Source: Candidatus Obscuribacterales bacterium
Lineage (GTDB): Bacteria > Cyanobacteriota > Vampirovibrionia > Obscuribacterales > Obscuribacteraceae
NCBI GenBank assembly: GCA_021732025.1
Contig: JAKFVU010000045.1
Location: forward strand, 31,226 to 95,225
Length of the DNA: 64,000 nt
Reading direction: 5' to 3'
Shown in pieces: positions 35,436 to 43,943 of the stretch (positions are counted from its first letter, which is position 1; the number at the start of each line of letters is the position of its first letter). The notes below the pieces were generated by a model. It had not been told where the DNA came from. It ran no database searches and worked only from the letters and a program-made list of their open reading frames with translations. The translations under genes were made by a program, and so were the position numbers.

Positions 35436-36623
35436 CTATTTCTTTTTCAATTTAGCCACTTTGTTATCTTTGTGCTGAGATGTTTTTGGTGTTGCCAGAG
35501 TTTTGGTTTTGGCTCGTTTAAGGCCAACCTCTTTGCACATAGGGCAGCCTAAACCAAAGCGTATGCGCAGGTGCACAGGCTTTTCATAATCGTGTCCGTT
35601 GGGGCAAAGAAACCAAGCTGGCTTAGTTGTAAACGCAACCACATCTTTCGCTGTCAGCTTGCCGTTTTTGCTTGGGTGCCATTCTTTGGCAATATCTGGA
35701 GCAAGCTTAGCTAAGTTGTTCGACACAGAGAGCCTATGGTTGCGGCAAAACGGGCAACCAGCTCCTTCAAAGGTGCGTTCGTAAATTCGACCTTCCCATT
35801 CATGGTCAGGGCCTTTTGGACACTTCCACCAGACGCTTTTGAAACTGCGAATTGATATGTCTTTGGGCTTTAGCTTTTTGTTTAAAGTGGGATGAAACTC
35901 TTTGACTAAGGCTGGCATCAGAGTTAGGTTGTTAGTGATAGATGGGCGAGTGCCGCGACAAAACGGGCAGAACTCCCCAACCTTTTCTTTGAAAGGTTGT
36001 TTCCATAAATGATCAGGGCCGCGGCTGCACTTCCACCAAACTGGTTTGCGTGCTGGTAATTTTTCAGGGTCAATACCCTTATTTTTCTTTCTGTCGAAGA
36101 AGCGCGTGTAGCGTCCTAACTTGGCTAAATTTACAAGAGGCGACTTGCGACAATTGGGACATGATGAGCCCAATTGCGTGCGGTTTGAAATTGCTGTTTG
36201 CCATTCATGGTCGCATTTTGAACAGTGCCACCACACTCTGCGACTTGAGCCGTAGCTGACTTGTGACAAAGGCACATCGTTCTTTTTAGTCGAATACTCT
36301 TTGCCCAGTTTAGGAAAACGCTTAGCAAGACTATTGTCTTTGGTGACTAAATCGCCCTTACATGCGGGGCATCCTTTTGCACCTTTTCGTCGAGCTAGCA
36401 CCATCGACGAAATTGCTTTTTGAAAGACGTGTTCGGGGCCCTCAGGGCATTTGAACCACACCTCTATATTTGAACCAACTGAAAACTGATTTGGTTTGAA
36501 GCTGCGGTTTTTTACCTTATGCCACATTGCCGCTATCTCAGGAAATGCCTCAGATAGCGGCGTTCGCTGTCGGATCTCCGGCGCTTCACTTAACTCTTCG
36601 ATTTTGATTCTGTGTATAGGCAT
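35436..36623 (-). CDS. Protein of five tandem zinc-ribbon repeats
   Basis: ATG 36623 is preferred over TTG 36629 because AGGGAG ends five bases before it; the product is 395 residues. It is made of five copies of the pattern vWwkCpkGpdHeWe...R...GCPfCr, such as VWWHCSKCDHEWQTAISNRT and VWWKCPKGPDHEWEGRIYER. Each copy has a CxxC-like N-terminal knuckle or single Cys and a C-terminal CPxC knuckle, joined by NLAKxxPxxxKEWHPxxN linkers. This matches the probable zinc-ribbon family (DUF4379 type), often found near or fused to nucleases. The C-terminus is Lys-rich. It probably binds nucleic acid. Confidence 0.8.
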   Translation of the reverse strand: MPIHRIKIEELSEAPEIRQRTPLSEAFPEIAAMWHKVKNRSFKPNQFSVGSNIEVWFKCPEGPEHVFQKAISSMVLARRKGAKGCPACKGDLVTKDNSLAKRFPKLGKEYSTKKNDVPLSQVSYGSSRRVWWHCSKCDHEWQTAISNRTQLGSSCPNCRKSPLVNLAKLGRYTRFFDRKKNKGIDPEKLPARKPVWWKCSRGPDHLWKQPFKEKVGEFCPFCRGTRPSITNNLTLMPALVKEFHPTLNKKLKPKDISIRSFKSVWWKCPKGPDHEWEGRIYERTFEGAGCPFCRNHRLSVSNNLAKLAPDIAKEWHPSKNGKLTAKDVVAFTTKPAWFLCPNGHDYEKPVHLRIRFGLGCPMCKEVGLKRAKTKTLATPKTSQHKDNKVAKLKKK

Positions 36624-36635
36624 TAACAACTCCCT

Positions 36636-36657
36636 CTCTCCAAGCTAGTTTGGAGAG
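36636..36657 (-). promoter_or_regulatory. Leader hairpin just upstream of the zinc-ribbon gene
   Basis: CTCTCCAA, loop GCTAGT, TTGGAGAG: an eight-pair stem ending immediately before the AGGGAG ribosome-binding site. It could influence translation of the downstream gene. The function is inferred. Confidence 0.4.
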
Positions 36658-36988
36658 CTTCTACCATCCGTTTAGTTACCCACTTGTGTAATTATTAGGT
36701 TACCAACTTACCTTAGTGCTAATTGTATACCTGCGTATCCAATTTATTCCCACCAAATTTTGAAAGGAAGAAATTTATGCAAGGTTCAATTTTTTTGGCA
36801 CCATATAGAGTACCAAACAAAACTCTATAAGCAAATGACAGACGATGATACCAACCGTTCAAAATTATTGGCAATTACTTTGGTTAGTTACGAAACCAAA
36901 TTTTGTTCAAGTCAATTTGAGTTACAACTGATTAGCGTTAACTACCTGTTGAAAACCTGAGCTAATAAAAACTACTTTGCAATACTTA
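36658..36988. other. AT-rich intergenic region, no gene seen
   Basis: This 331-base stretch separates two minus-strand genes. A 66-codon TTG-initiated frame at 36760 has no family resemblance. A 17-codon ATG frame at 36777 follows AAAGGAAGAAA, but the product shows no feature that supports it. Confidence 0.5.
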
Positions 36989-37675
36989 TTAAGTAAGTTG
37001 CTGGCCTGGGTTAACTGCCTTAACGCTGTTACCAGTACAACGGAAGCACCAATCGGCTTCCATAACCGAGCCGCACACTTCGCAGCGGGGCATTCCTGAA
37101 CGTTTTTTAGAACCAGACGGTGCTGGATTAACAGCAGCAGGAGCAGCTTGACTGGATGCGGCAGTAGCTGCAGGCTGAACGGCAGCTTGGCTTACAGTGC
37201 TAGCAACAGGAGATTCAATGGCTGGTTGAGCGGCAGGAGCAGGGTTGGCCATACGCTCTAACATGGCAATATTGCCAGCAATTTCATGGGTTTTAGGATG
37301 GTTTGGCCCATAAGAACTATGGTAGATGCCGTGTACCTTCTTGCACATTTGTATGGCATCTGAGTACTTGGCTTGCCGATAATATAGCTCAGCCACAAGA
37401 TTCATGGTCGTAGCAATTTCTAAAGCGCTGGCGCTAATCACTTGGGTCTTAATCGTCCAGGCTTTACTGAGAAAATGCTCGGCAAGAGTAAACTTCTGCT
37501 GCCTCATGAGCGACCGGCTGAGCGAGTCTAGGCTATAAGGAGTGCGGGGATCTTTGTCGCCGAAATGCTGCGCAATCAGAACTGTCATAGCCCACATTGC
37601 TTCCGCATAGGGATAATTAGAGGAAGCCTCAGCTTGCTCGCCTAAAATTCTGTATCTGTCCCAGTCTTGATCCAT
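36989..37675 (-). CDS. TPR protein with C-terminal zinc ribbon
   Basis: This 228-residue protein has about three tetratricopeptide repeats in residues 1-125, for example YPYAEAMWAMTVLIAQHFGD, FTLAEHFLSKAWTIKTQ and LVAELYYRQAKYSDAIQM, with the HPKTHEIAGN motif of TPR_12-type arrays. A Pro/Ala/Gln-rich linker (130-185) leads to a zinc knuckle pair, CEVCGSV and WCFRC, near the C-terminus. It is probably a cytoplasmic scaffold. The zinc ribbon recalls the ends of the giant helicase and the repeat protein at 35436, and small CxxC modules recur in this genome segment. Confidence 0.7.
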   Translation of the reverse strand: MDQDWDRYRILGEQAEASSNYPYAEAMWAMTVLIAQHFGDKDPRTPYSLDSLSRSLMRQQKFTLAEHFLSKAWTIKTQVISASALEIATTMNLVAELYYRQAKYSDAIQMCKKVHGIYHSSYGPNHPKTHEIAGNIAMLERMANPAPAAQPAIESPVASTVSQAAVQPAATAASSQAAPAAVNPAPSGSKKRSGMPRCEVCGSVMEADWCFRCTGNSVKAVNPGQQLT

Positions 37676-37886
37676 GAAAGCCAGTATCGTCCATCGTACA
37701 AAAGAAAATTTATCGGTCGTTAGTGATAAGTCCTAACAATTAATCAGTCCCTATTTTGGCTAAGTGTAAACCTATCAATCGTCACAGTTTACAGCCCATA
37801 TGGTCTAAGGTGCAACTAGAGCGCCAATTGTTTCTTGACCACCGGGTACGGCAAAGCTATCGTTAAGGCAAATTAGGAGCAAGAAA

Positions 37887-38963
37887 TTGACGCAAAATAA
37901 GCCCGTTCGCACAGCAATAATCGGCTATGGCCTCGCCGGTGCAGCATTTCACGCCCCCTTGATTGCTTCGACGGCGAACATGGAAGTGTCGGCCATCGTC
38001 ACCCGCAGTCAGGGCAGACAAGAGCAAGCCTTGGTCGATTTTCCTAATGCCAAAATTTGTTGCAAGGTCGATGAAGTTTTTAAGTGTGCCGACCAGTTTG
38101 ACCTGGTAGTCATAGCCACCCCTAACGACACCCACCTAGACCTAGGCCTGGCGAGCATCTACGCTGGTATTCCAGTCGTGATAGACAAACCAGTGGCCAT
38201 ATCTTCTGCTCAGGTGGAACAGTTGATAAGCGCTAGCAAAGAAGAGAAAGTAGCCCTCTCGGTTTTTCAAAACAGACGCTGGGACAATGATTTTTTGACA
38301 ATCAAAAAACTCATTGAAGATGGCAAACTGGGCCAAATAACCCGCATGGAATCGCGCTTTGAGCGCTACCGACTAGAGCCAAAACCAAATGGTTGGCGCG
38401 AAAGCACATCACCAGATGAAGGCGGCGGATTACTTTTTGACCTAGGAAGTCACCTTATAGATCAAGCTCTGGTGTTATTCGGTAAACCCCAGCAAGTCTA
38501 TGCCGAAATAATGCACAGACGCCCAGGAGTGGCCGGTGACGATGATACTTTTGTGGCGCTGCGCTTTGCCAATGCTGTGGTTGTCCATATATGGGTGAGC
38601 ATGCTGGCACCTGAGGTTGGCCCCAGATTTCGCTTGATAGGTATCGATGGCACCTACGAAAAATGGGGTCTTGACCCGCAAGAAAACTCTCTAAAGGACG
38701 GTCACAGACCGGGTCATTGGCTCTGGGGTCATGAGCATGTGGATCATCACGGCAAGCTCACAACCTACGTAGATGGTGTTAAGCACAAGGTTAACGTTGA
38801 GTCTGTGCCAGGGTCGTATCAGAACTTTTATGAACAAATGCGCGACACTGTCTTGCATGGTAGCCCTGTGCCAGTGCCAATTGAAGATGCACTAGTATGC
38901 TTGAAAGTAATCGAAGCAGCCAGGCAATCTGCTCTGACCGCTGGTCCTGTGGCGATATTCTAA
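37887..38963 (+). CDS. Gfo/Idh/MocA-family NAD(P)-dependent oxidoreductase
   Basis: This 358-residue protein starts at TTG 37887 with AGGAG nine bases upstream. The Rossmann motif is IIGYGLAG (Gly13, Gly15, Gly18). The catalytic-region motif VVIDKPVAIS carries Lys101 in the family's EKP position. The C-terminal half has the GGGLLFDLGSHLIDQ helix with the conserved His/Asp pair. The family oxidises sugars, inositols or related compounds. The closest-looking subgroup is YdgJ/scyllo-inositol-dehydrogenase-like; the substrate is undetermined. The ferritin-like gene follows 100 bases later. Confidence 0.9.
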   Translation: MTQNKPVRTAIIGYGLAGAAFHAPLIASTANMEVSAIVTRSQGRQEQALVDFPNAKICCKVDEVFKCADQFDLVVIATPNDTHLDLGLASIYAGIPVVIDKPVAISSAQVEQLISASKEEKVALSVFQNRRWDNDFLTIKKLIEDGKLGQITRMESRFERYRLEPKPNGWRESTSPDEGGGLLFDLGSHLIDQALVLFGKPQQVYAEIMHRRPGVAGDDDTFVALRFANAVVVHIWVSMLAPEVGPRFRLIGIDGTYEKWGLDPQENSLKDGHRPGHWLWGHEHVDHHGKLTTYVDGVKHKVNVESVPGSYQNFYEQMRDTVLHGSPVPVPIEDALVCLKVIEAARQSALTAGPVAIF

Positions 38964-39062
38964 TTATGAATATGGAACTAAGTCAGTGATTCTCGGTCAC
39001 AATGATCTCAGTTATGGTTGGCAATTATTCTTCTTGTATAAGAAAAGGCAGCGCGGTATCAC

Positions 39063-40232
39063 TTGGCTATAAAATCTCTTCCTCAATTAATTACGGCTGT
39101 CGGTCGCACTTGGCCCGTAGTAGCAGACGCCACAAGTCGTGGCAACGTCAAAATGCTCAAATCGTTTTTAGGCCCCGCCTATCGCGGCTTGTTTCAACAG
39201 TGTGCAAAAGGCGCTTCGTTCTCGAACATGAACCCCTCGCACAAAGTAACATTTGATTGGCAGTACACCCGCGACTATCCGGAATTGGCCAAACTTTATA
39301 ACGCTGCAAACTCTTCGCAGTGGAATTCAAACGACAGCATCGACTGGAGTCGAGATGTTGATCCACTTGATCTAAGCGGTTTACTTTTGCCGGATGCTTT
39401 TTGCCCAGCCAATATTTTGCCAATGTGGAGCAAACTAAGCCCACTAGAAAAATCGCAACAGAGACATTCGTTGCTCAGTTGGTTTTTGAGTCAGATACTG
39501 CACGGTGAGCAGGCCGCTCTCTATGGCGCAGCACAAGTGATGCAAGCAGTACCGTGGTTAGACGGCAAGCTTTTTGGTGCAACGCAGGTTGTAGACGAAG
39601 GTAGGCACGTCGAAGTTTTTCACCGCTACTTGCATGAAAAAATGGAGAAGGTCTACGAAATCAACGAGAACTTGTATGTTCTAACTGAAGCTTTGATGGA
39701 AGATCCAAGATGGGACGTCAAATTTCTCGGCATGCAAATTATGATCGAAGGCTTTGGTCTGGGATCATTCTCGACCATTCGCAAAGTCACTGGTGAACCT
39801 GTTCTCAAAGACGTTCTCAAATATGTCATAGGTGATGAAGCACGGCACGTTCACTATGGTGTTCTAGCTTTAGAGCGCTATTACAAAACAGAACTGAATG
39901 AAGCTGAATTGCGTGAAAGAGAAGAGTGGGCCTTTGAGGTTTGCTTGCTTTTGCAAAGACGATTTTTAGCGCATGAAATTTATGATGAGTATTACACTCA
40001 CTTGTTCACGCCTAAAGCCTGGGATAAATTTGTCAACGAGTCAGCTTTGATGGGCTTCTTCAGAAGCTCGATGTTCCGCATGATCATTCCTAATTTGAAA
40101 CGCTTAGGCTTGATGTCTGAGCGAATTAGACCTAAGTACGAACAACTCGGATTGCTTCACTTAGAAGGCGGCAAGGCAGCTCCTGAGTTGTCTGTGGCGC
40201 AGATTATGGATATGCCGCTGCTGAGTAAGTAA
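39063..40232 (+). CDS. Ferritin-like diiron protein, probable oxygenase
   Basis: This 389-residue protein starts at TTG 39063. The diiron ligand pattern is clear: SQILHGEQAALYG (Glu149), VVDEGRHVEVF (Glu179, His182), MIEGFGLGSF (Glu229) and IGDEARHVHYG (Glu259, His262). That set of E...ExxH...E...ExxH is shared by AurF-like N-oxygenases and related ferritin-like oxidases, as opposed to iron-storage ferritins. There is no signal peptide. Its substrate is unknown; the preceding dehydrogenase may act in the same pathway but that is only proximity. A 0.94-kb gene-free region follows. Confidence 0.78.
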   Translation: MAIKSLPQLITAVGRTWPVVADATSRGNVKMLKSFLGPAYRGLFQQCAKGASFSNMNPSHKVTFDWQYTRDYPELAKLYNAANSSQWNSNDSIDWSRDVDPLDLSGLLLPDAFCPANILPMWSKLSPLEKSQQRHSLLSWFLSQILHGEQAALYGAAQVMQAVPWLDGKLFGATQVVDEGRHVEVFHRYLHEKMEKVYEINENLYVLTEALMEDPRWDVKFLGMQIMIEGFGLGSFSTIRKVTGEPVLKDVLKYVIGDEARHVHYGVLALERYYKTELNEAELREREEWAFEVCLLLQRRFLAHEIYDEYYTHLFTPKAWDKFVNESALMGFFRSSMFRMIIPNLKRLGLMSERIRPKYEQLGLLHLEGGKAAPELSVAQIMDMPLLSK

Positions 40233-41171
40233 GTGCTGTAGACCACTGTTAGACCACTGTGCTTTACAAAAATGCGATCAAATGGTGCTTTTTTGCTTAA
40301 GAATTTTGGATGTAAACAATAATGCAGTGTTGCTTTTGTAATTAGCTTGTAAACAGACCGTTGCCTTGATTTGAGCATATGCGGCTTTAGGATTGCGAGA
40401 CAAAGGTTTTCGGGTTTTGTAAACGATGTAACACATGCAGGTCAAAACTCGTAATAATTGCAACACTACAGGTGGTGCCTGGTATCAAAAGCCCAAAAGC
40501 TTGAAATAGTCAGTATTTTGGAGTTTTCATTTCTTAATGTTTGGTGGTGCTAGATCAGAATTGTTTTTGATTGCAACTTTTGAGAAAAAATATATTGCTG
40601 CTTTGCTGCATTACATAGTGAATTAGTGAATTCTGTAAGTTCTTTCTGTGTATGGTTTTACGGATTTATTTCGGTACTGCGGTGGTGTATTTTTTCGTTT
40701 TTTGTTTTGTTTTTGCGCTAGCTTTCGATTTCTTATCTCTAGTAAATGTTTGATTGCTTTTCGTCTACTTGTGAACGCACTAGTTTTCTAGTGCACGTGT
40801 AGACGGTAGCTATTGCTCGATTTGGGTGCTTTGCTATGGCAAAATATTCTATATAAGATGCGAAATTTTCTGGATCGGTTCGATTTGATCTCGCGTCAGT
40901 CGATCGAATAGTGTTCCATAGCATTCTTTCCATTTTCTTTCCGAGACCACTTCAAACCCCCGCCCCTATCAAGCTATTACTTCCCTCTATCAATTAAGCC
41001 CTTTGGGCTTACGTTTTACTACGTTGGTCTAGATTTAAATAGGTAATTAGTTCATTGGTCAGTTCATTTACGATCAGATCGGTTGCTTCCATTTAGTCCA
41101 GACCAGTGCTAGCTAGTACACCTTGACTAGTTCCGCCTTAGTTTCCATCAACTTCACGAAAGAGATTCAAT
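40233..41171. other. 939-bp AT-rich gene-free region, structured in places
   Basis: No convincing coding frame exists on either strand. It holds an 11-bp direct repeat TAGACCACTGT (about 40238-40260) and a 42-base hairpin at 40763-40804 (GTCTAC...GTAGAC and GCACTAG-TTTT-CTAGTGC). A TAAGCCC-TTT-GGGCTTA hairpin at about 40996-41012 is followed by a short T run. The plus strand is T-rich. It immediately precedes the accessory island and could carry its promoter, a long leader RNA or a non-coding RNA. Confidence 0.55.
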
Positions 41172-42038
41172 ATGATGACTGCTACAAATAATGCGGCTTC
41201 GCCCGAACCATCATTCCTTATTGAGATGAGCCACCAGATGCGGCACATCATCATGAAGAGAAGCTATTTTCTTCGTTCGACAAGGGCCCGCACCCTGTTT
41301 TGCCGAGAGAAAATCGCAGGTAAATCTTGGCTCGAAGTTGCCTTGATCGAAAAACCAAAGGCAGATGTTCTTCCTTGGGATCAGGCACACAATCTTGCCG
41401 ATCGCTTCAAGGCAGAACTTAAGGCCGATGTGTTCATCGAACCGGCTAATGAGGCTGGTCGCCACCATCAGCTCACCGCACCGAAGAACCCGACGAATGA
41501 ATTTGGTGGTGAGCACGGCAATCGAGGCAACGGTGCGTTTGGCTTTGACTCAATGATGCCGGGTGCTGGCGCAGGTGAAATGTTCGGAGGCTCGGTGCGT
41601 AGAAGCGGCCCGGCAAGCAGCCCGTTCGGCATCGGTGGAATGGGTTTTAAAGGTGGTTCCAGCATACCTGGTATGCCGAACATTCCTGGCATGCCTAATA
41701 TAGGTGGTTCGAATTCACCATTCAATAATGGTGGAATTCAGAACCCCACTGATTTTCTCCCAGCCCATGTGCGTGAAGCACTGTCGCTCGGAGAGAAATC
41801 GAGCGAAATTACTCTTCCTGCTTTGCGCGAACTGCCGGCTTTCAGTGACCTGCCAGAAGCTACTAAGCACATGTACGAAGTTGAGGCCGTGCAGGTACTT
41901 CAGAGTTTGATGGCTCAGGTTGAGCCTTCTGTGCATAGCGGGCAGAGTTTGGCTGCTTTGACCAAGCTCGACAATGTGTCGAAACGGCTCAAGCGTTTTT
42001 TGGTTGAAGCTTTGCCTGCTGTGGAATCAGCCGCCTAG
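41172..42038 (+). CDS. Gly/Asn/Pro-rich protein of unknown function, first gene of the island
   Basis: This 288-residue protein starts at ATG 41172 behind AAAGAGA. Residues 1-95 look like a folded, basic domain (SHQMRHIIMKRSYFLRSTRA, FCREKIAGKSWLEVALIEKP). Residues 95-190 are low-complexity Gly/Asn/Pro/Met with the short repeat IPGMPNI. Residues 190-288 are helical (LPAHVREALSLGEKSSE, KLDNVSKRLKRFLVEALP). There is no signal peptide or membrane helix. No family is recognised. Its position before the other island genes, with similar codon choice, suggests but does not prove cofunction. Confidence 0.6.
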   Translation: MMTATNNAASPEPSFLIEMSHQMRHIIMKRSYFLRSTRARTLFCREKIAGKSWLEVALIEKPKADVLPWDQAHNLADRFKAELKADVFIEPANEAGRHHQLTAPKNPTNEFGGEHGNRGNGAFGFDSMMPGAGAGEMFGGSVRRSGPASSPFGIGGMGFKGGSSIPGMPNIPGMPNIGGSNSPFNNGGIQNPTDFLPAHVREALSLGEKSSEITLPALRELPAFSDLPEATKHMYEVEAVQVLQSLMAQVEPSVHSGQSLAALTKLDNVSKRLKRFLVEALPAVESAA

Positions 42039-42064
42039 TAATCTACATTTAGATCTAATTGATT

Positions 42065-42115
42065 GGTAGGGGAAGGAGCGCCTTGGAGTAATTCTAGGAT
42101 GTTCCTTCCCCTACC
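42065..42115. other. Long hairpin 1 after the Gly-rich gene
   Basis: GGTAGGGGAAGGA (42065-42077) pairs perfectly with TCCTTCCCCTACC (42103-42115) around a 25-base loop. With no T tract it is an atypical terminator; it may be a processing site or part of a structured RNA. Confidence 0.75.
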
Positions 42116-42120
42116 TACTT

Positions 42121-42170
42121 AGCGTTGACAAAAGCCATCAGTATAAAGATTGATGGTTTTTGCCAACGCT
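42121..42170. other. Long hairpin 2, 19 paired bases
   Basis: AGCGTTG pairs with CAACGCT. After one A-C mismatch, CAAAAGCCATCA pairs with TGATGGTTTTTG (one G-T wobble), with a ten-base loop. It follows hairpin 1 by five bases, in the 316-base gap before the next gene. The rest of the gap (42171-42354) shows nothing else beyond the AAAGGAGAA ribosome-binding site. Confidence 0.75.
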
Positions 42171-42354
42171 AGAGATGCACCTCTACAAACGGTTGCATCT
42201 GTTTCTGTTGGCCATTGCGCTTAGCGATTCGAGCGTTGTACACGTAGCAAGTTGGACTTGTCTCGTCTACCAACCAATTGCTTTGCTGAAAATCTAATTG
42301 AGTGCAGTCACTGACTTGGCACTCTAATAATCAACATAAATAAAGGAGAACTAG

Positions 42355-42891
42355 ATGTTCAATCCTTTTAAATGGAAGCTTGCTGCTCAGGAACCACCTC
42401 CGGACAGCAAGACCACCGATTCTTATTTCGAGAAGTTGGTGAAGTATATTCCCGCAGACATTCTTGCTGCATATGTGGCTATCACTGGCATTACTGCCAG
42501 CGTTAACCCGCCTGTGTGGCTCGGCTGGGGCGTCTTCGCCGTGCTCTTGGCCCTGACGCCTCTGTATGTGTGCTATGTGAAGACGACTCCCACCGGCTTC
42601 GGACCCGGAAAAATCTTTCACTGGGTCACTGCCTGCCTGGCTTTCACCGCGTGGGTGTTTGCTATGGGTGGGCCGTTCACCACTTTCCCCTGGTATCAAC
42701 CATATTTGGGTTCGGTGGTTTTGATTCTGACGACTCTGATCATTCCGGTTCTGGAAGGTCAGTTCTATCCCTGCAAGCCTCCGCTGAATCCGCCCAGTGT
42801 GCCTCCGGTTGCTCCGCCAGCCACGCCACCGGCGACGCCGCCTGCGGACCCCACGGCACCTCCTCCGGCGGGAGAAGCAGAGCCTTCTTAA
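42355..42891 (+). CDS. Membrane protein with Pro/Ala-rich C-terminal tail
   Basis: This 178-residue protein has ideal AAAGGAGAA upstream of ATG 42355. Three to four hydrophobic helices span residues about 35-140 (ILAAYVAITGITASV, LGWGVFAVLLALTPLYVCYV, WVTACLAFTAWVFAMGG, GSVVLILTTLIIPVLEG). The last 40 residues are nearly all Pro, Ala and Thr (PPVAPPATPPATPPADP), as in cell-wall-spanning or disordered linkers. The N-terminus (KTTDSYFEKLVKYIPADILA) resembles small membrane proteins of unknown function. It may be the membrane partner of the downstream secreted proteins. Confidence 0.68.
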   Translation: MFNPFKWKLAAQEPPPDSKTTDSYFEKLVKYIPADILAAYVAITGITASVNPPVWLGWGVFAVLLALTPLYVCYVKTTPTGFGPGKIFHWVTACLAFTAWVFAMGGPFTTFPWYQPYLGSVVLILTTLIIPVLEGQFYPCKPPLNPPSVPPVAPPATPPATPPADPTAPPPAGEAEPS

Positions 42892-42918
42892 CCCTGATTT
42901 TAGGAAAGGAACCTAAAT

Positions 42919-43173
42919 ATGGATCAACCTGATTTTGCTCCTCTGCATGAGGCAAGCTATCAGCAGCTTCTTCTGGAGCAGTCTGTCGGTGATACTGCAA
43001 GTATCTCTGACAGTGCTGCTGCCACCAAATCTAACTGTTCCAGCTGTGACTATTCCATGATGGAACAGCCGGACTTCTCGCCGTTGTTCGTGCCAGCTTC
43101 CAGTGCTCTGGAGCCCGGTGCAAGCAAGGCCCCTTTTGCCAGCCTTGTGGAACGCGCCAAGTTTCTCTGGTAG
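42919..43173 (+). CDS. Small protein with internal duplication, unknown
   Basis: This 84-residue protein has AGGAAAGGAA upstream of ATG 42919. It contains an internal repeat: MDQPDFAPLHE at residue 1 and MEQPDFSPLFV near residue 48. A CSSC motif lies between them. It has no signal peptide or membrane segment. The strong ribosome-binding site and the duplication argue that it is real. It might be a substrate, adaptor or chaperone-like partner in the island; no function is proposed. Confidence 0.55.
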   Translation: MDQPDFAPLHEASYQQLLLEQSVGDTASISDSAAATKSNCSSCDYSMMEQPDFSPLFVPASSALEPGASKAPFASLVERAKFLW

Positions 43174-43210
43174 AGATTTCAAAAAGGCAACAACATAGAA
43201 AGGAAAACAT

Positions 43211-43792
43211 ATGAGACGACCGTCTCTGTTCGGCGCGGCAATTGTCGCGCTTGCAATTACGCTCGGCGGGTGTGCTGTGACACCGTCAGTGCGAGTTCAT
43301 CCACTCACAGCTAATCAACCGACCATTGTCGACTTGGACGCATCGGCTCGGGCAATCATTATGGTTCCTCGTGCCGATGGCAAAGGCATGTCTGTTTGCT
43401 CGGAGCCATCGCCCGACGTTGCCATGTCTGCGGTGGCAAGCATGCTGGCTCAGGTCAAGCTGGACAACCCCAATGTGGATGTTCAGACTAAGCTGGATTT
43501 CCAGACGGCAGTGATCGACTTGGCTCGGAGAAGTCAGTTTATCAACTTCCAAAGGGAGAGCCTGTTTAGGCTTTGCGAGCAGGGCATGAATCAGAATTTG
43601 AGTTCTGAACAAATCTTCGTGCTCTATCAGCAGGTGTTGCAGACATCGCTCAAGCTTGCTGAAGCTGAGCTGGCGAAGAACAAGGCTGACCTTGCCAAGT
43701 CGCTTAAAGACCCAGCTGTTCGTCAGCTGTGGAATCAGCTGGTGGATCAGCCAGTTGCACCGGTACCGCTGGTGGTGCCGAAGAAGAAGTAA
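43211..43792 (+). CDS. Lipoprotein with C(S/A)EPSPD motif
   Basis: This 193-residue protein has GAAAGGAAAAC before ATG 43211. It has a lipoprotein signal peptide with lipobox LGGC (Cys21). After processing it contains MSVCSEPSPDVAMSAVASM, a motif I associate with small lipoproteins of unknown function that occur beside small membrane proteins, as here. The C-terminal half is helical (LAEAELAKNKADLAKSLKDP). It is probably anchored in the outer or inner membrane facing the periplasm. It is co-directional with the membrane-protein gene two genes upstream. Confidence 0.75.
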   Translation: MRRPSLFGAAIVALAITLGGCAVTPSVRVHPLTANQPTIVDLDASARAIIMVPRADGKGMSVCSEPSPDVAMSAVASMLAQVKLDNPNVDVQTKLDFQTAVIDLARRSQFINFQRESLFRLCEQGMNQNLSSEQIFVLYQQVLQTSLKLAEAELAKNKADLAKSLKDPAVRQLWNQLVDQPVAPVPLVVPKKK

Positions 43793-43826
43793 TTTCAAAC
43801 TATTTATTGCAAATAGAAAAGCATTG

Positions 43827-43884
43827 ATCTGCTGCTCAATGGCAGATTTGCGCTAGCTCAATGGCTTAATGCTTAGAGCAGCGC
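43827..43884. other. Two adjacent hairpins in the lipoprotein/beta-helix gap
   Basis: ATCTGC (43827-43832) pairs with GCAGAT (43842-43847). GCGC...GCTC (43850-43859) pairs with GAGC...GCGC (43876-43884) with small bulges. Together they fill most of the 151-base gap. Confidence 0.5.
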
Positions 43885-43943
43885 TAGTTCCTCGGAAACA
43901 TCATTTTGATTTTCCGAACCAAACCAATTTAAAGGAAAAAGAA

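Noticed and set aside
36760..36960. 66-codon frame from TTG
   Set aside because: The only AAAGGA motif lies inside it, next to an ATG in a different frame that encodes just 17 residues; neither product is supported.
42331..43182. Several frames on both strands over the island's small genes
   Set aside because: They shadow three genes that have strong ribosome-binding sites and recognisable membrane, duplication or lipobox features.
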